The position numbers and the translations under genes are program-made. Positions 19,110 through 20,735 of a DNA stretch of 20,735 bases are shown here, one piece after another; position 1 is the stretch's first letter; each line of letters opens with the position of its first letter. The stretch comes from a virus. Below the pieces are notes generated by a model. That model was not told the origin of the DNA and searched no databases. It saw only the letters and a list, made by a program, of their open reading frames with translations. The stretch lies in the IMG/VR virus record IMGVR_UViG_3300036759_000101, positions 1-20,735 of that record; one strand, 5' to 3'.

Positions 19110-20536
19110 ATCTGTGACCTTTCCACCGGCGCCACCCGCGACCCCGCCCACCAGGCCAACACCATCGCCAACATCGCCGGGCCCGACCGGGCCCGGTCGA
19201 ACATCCACGCCTGCCCGACCGACCGCCGCGCCGCCGCCGCCACCGCGTCATCCAGGATCTGGTTCGGCGTGTGCAACACCCCCGGCGGGTCCGCGATCAC
19301 CGCGTCATAGAACCCGCCGCACGCCGCCGCCAACTCCCGCGTCGACGTCACCACCAACGTGTCCCCCAGATGCGGACGCAGCTGCTCCGCGACCGTCCCC
19401 GCCGGTCCCGCCGCGTCCACCACCACCGCCGGCGCACCCCACCGCGCCACCAGATCCAACACCCGCTGGGTCACCCAGTCCGCGTACGGCCGGTGCTCCA
19501 CCAGCTGCACCGTCGTGCCGACCGCGGCGACGATCGCCGCCGCCGACCGGTCCACCGCCACATCCACCCCGAACACCGGCAGCCCACCACCGAGCTCGGG
19601 CACCGTCCCGGCCCGCCACGCCGGCTCCGGCAACAACCGCAGATCCTCCTGCGTCTGCCACCGGTTGCCGTACTCGTGGGCGAACTGCCACGCCGGCATC
19701 GAGTCGGCCGCCACCACCATGGCGTCGCGCCGCGGCCCACCTCGCCGACCCGCCGCCGGATGCGCCGCCCACACCCGCTCGAGCAGATCACCACCGGCCG
19801 CGTCCTGACCGCCGATCGACCACTCCGCGTGACAGCGCGGCGAACGCCGCCCGGTCAGCGACGCGCGGCCCGCGTCGATCTCACCGGCCAGGAACGTCGA
19901 CCCCGGCCCGCCCGCCGTCGACACGATCCACAACTGCCCGTCCCGGGTCAGCTGCGACGGCTCGATCGCCCCGATCAGGTCCCGACCCTGCACCTCGTCG
20001 AAGAACCGTGCCTCGTCGATCACCACCAGGTCCGTCGTCGCCCCGTGCAGCGAATCCCGCGCCGGCGCGAACACCCGCAGCTGCGCGCCGTTGACGAACT
20101 CGATCGATTCCTCACCCGCCGCGCCCTTGACCCGGTACTCCCACGGCCCCTCCGCCCGCGACCGGGCCGGCAACTCCACCATGCCGGAGCGGCGCAGCAG
20201 CCGGACGATGTCACGCCACCGGTCCACCGCGTCCATCCGCGATTGCGCCGTGTACCAGACCCGCGCGTCCGGCTGGGTCAGGCAGCGGGCCAGGCACACC
20301 AGCGCGGTCAGTGTCGTTTTGCCGGACTGCCGGGGCACCGAAACGGTCACCCGGGGGTAGCGCCACCGGTCTCGGCCGGTCCGTTCGAGCGCGACGTCGG
20401 CGACGGCACGCTGCCAGGGGTACAACGGGCGGCCGAGACGGGTCGCGAGCTCGGAAACCGTGTTCCCGGCGGTGTGGTTGCGGCCACGTCGGGTCAGATG
20501 CGTCGGGGCCGGGCCGGACCGGGACGGGCCGGCCAT
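19100..20536 (-). CDS. terL: terminase large subunit
   Basis: A 478-aa protein from ATG 20536 (GTG 20539 is one codon longer). The ATPase has Walker A PRQSGKTT (about 68-75), Walker B LVVIDEARFF (about 170-179) and a following coupling region; the nuclease has Asp325/Asp329 in FGVDVAVD, Asp374 in VVVDAAG and Asp416 in VIADPPG. It cuts and pumps DNA into the prohead. The start overlaps the HNH stop as TGATG. No separate small subunit gene is recognisable next to it. Confidence 0.93.
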   Translation of the reverse strand: MAGPSRSGPAPTHLTRRGRNHTAGNTVSELATRLGRPLYPWQRAVADVALERTGRDRWRYPRVTVSVPRQSGKTTLTALVCLARCLTQPDARVWYTAQSRMDAVDRWRDIVRLLRRSGMVELPARSRAEGPWEYRVKGAAGEESIEFVNGAQLRVFAPARDSLHGATTDLVVIDEARFFDEVQGRDLIGAIEPSQLTRDGQLWIVSTAGGPGSTFLAGEIDAGRASLTGRRSPRCHAEWSIGGQDAAGGDLLERVWAAHPAAGRRGGPRRDAMVVAADSMPAWQFAHEYGNRWQTQEDLRLLPEPAWRAGTVPELGGGLPVFGVDVAVDRSAAAIVAAVGTTVQLVEHRPYADWVTQRVLDLVARWGAPAVVVDAAGPAGTVAEQLRPHLGDTLVVTSTRELAAACGGFYDAVIADPPGVLHTPNQILDDAVAAAARRSVGQAWMFDRARSGPAMLAMVLAWWAGSRVAPVERSQIWV

Positions 20537-20735
20537 CACCAGTCCCGATCGGCGGGGTTCGCGCGAAAAACGGACAAAGCGCGGGGTGAATTCGCGGCGC
20601 CGGTTTCGGAAAAATCGGGGTGCGTAAATGTCGGAATGTGTCGCGTGTTCGCGTCCTTCGCGCGGTTACACGTCGCGTGTTCGGGTGCGAGGTTCGTGTC
20701 GTCGCCGCCTCGGGCGCGGGGGGTGGCGTGGCCGA
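20536..20735 (-). CDS. HNH endonuclease, 3' part, second copy at the window end
   Basis: This is the same gene as at 1-304, seen from the other side of the joint, and it carries the C-terminal part of the protein, ending in ADRDW. Its stop codon overlaps the terminase ATG as TGATG (20538-20534), implying coupled translation. Within the duplicated 150 bases it differs at five positions: His73 becomes Thr by a full three-base codon change, and there are synonymous changes in the Cys74 codon (TGC to TGT) and in the Lys78 codon (AAA to AAG). None removes a catalytic or zinc residue. The gene runs off the window edge. Confidence 0.88.
   Translation of the reverse strand, partial: GHATPRARGGDDTNLAPEHATCNRAKDANTRHIPTFTHPDFSETGAANSPRALSVFRANPADRDW
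20586..20735. repeat. terminal redundancy, right copy (matches 1-150)
   Basis: This is the right-hand copy of the 150-bp end repeat; mismatches fall at 20656, 20668, 20671, 20672 and 20673. The unit length implied by the two copies is 20,585 bp. Confidence 0.9.

Overview
The window is almost certainly a complete small tailed-phage genome (siphovirus with an HK97-type head) from an actinobacterial setting, cut open at an arbitrary point. The first 150 bases recur at the far end (20586-20735, five mismatches), and an intact 117-codon HNH gene reads across that joint, so the unit is circular or terminally redundant at about 20,585 bp. High G+C, frequent GTG starts, leaderless-type promoters and head/tail protein types all fit an actinobacterial host. 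The host genus cannot be fixed from sequence alone. No integrase, tRNA, CRISPR array, insertion sequence or rRNA was seen.

Left arm, minus strand (4973 to 641): a tightly overlapping early operon. It runs from an excisionase/MerR-like HTH protein through two coiled-coil proteins, two small membrane proteins, a PD-(D/E)XK exonuclease, a RecT-like annealing protein, a 75-aa unknown and an Hjc-like resolvase to a replisome-organiser-like protein. This is a self-contained recombination/replication module. It ends at a 133-bp non-coding segment (508-640) with tetranucleotide repeats and a 17-bp direct repeat, a candidate origin, cos or terminase site.

Centre, plus strand (5173 to 7871): a rightward block divergent from the early operon across a promoter region with a 10-bp-arm hairpin. 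It encodes a ParB-like DNA-binding protein, a winged-helix protein, two small HTH proteins of similar design, two further small proteins, and a three-helix membrane protein that may be an exclusion or defence factor. The block ends at a 12-bp-stem terminator (7878-7921) shared with the converging late operon.

Right arm, minus strand (from 507 across the joint, 20735 down to 7926): the late operon. Order: 68-aa Cys protein, HNH endonuclease, large terminase, portal, prohead protease, major capsid protein, connector, neck/terminator-like protein, major tail protein, HK97 gp10-like protein, tail assembly chaperones with a -1 frameshift, tape measure, two minor tail proteins, small proteins, M15-like endolysin, and a lysis cassette with three small membrane proteins. 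One small plus-strand gene (9670-9786) is inserted against the direction of this operon.

Most neighbouring genes overlap as GTGA, ATGA, TGATG or TAATG, indicating translational coupling. I used this pattern to choose start codons.
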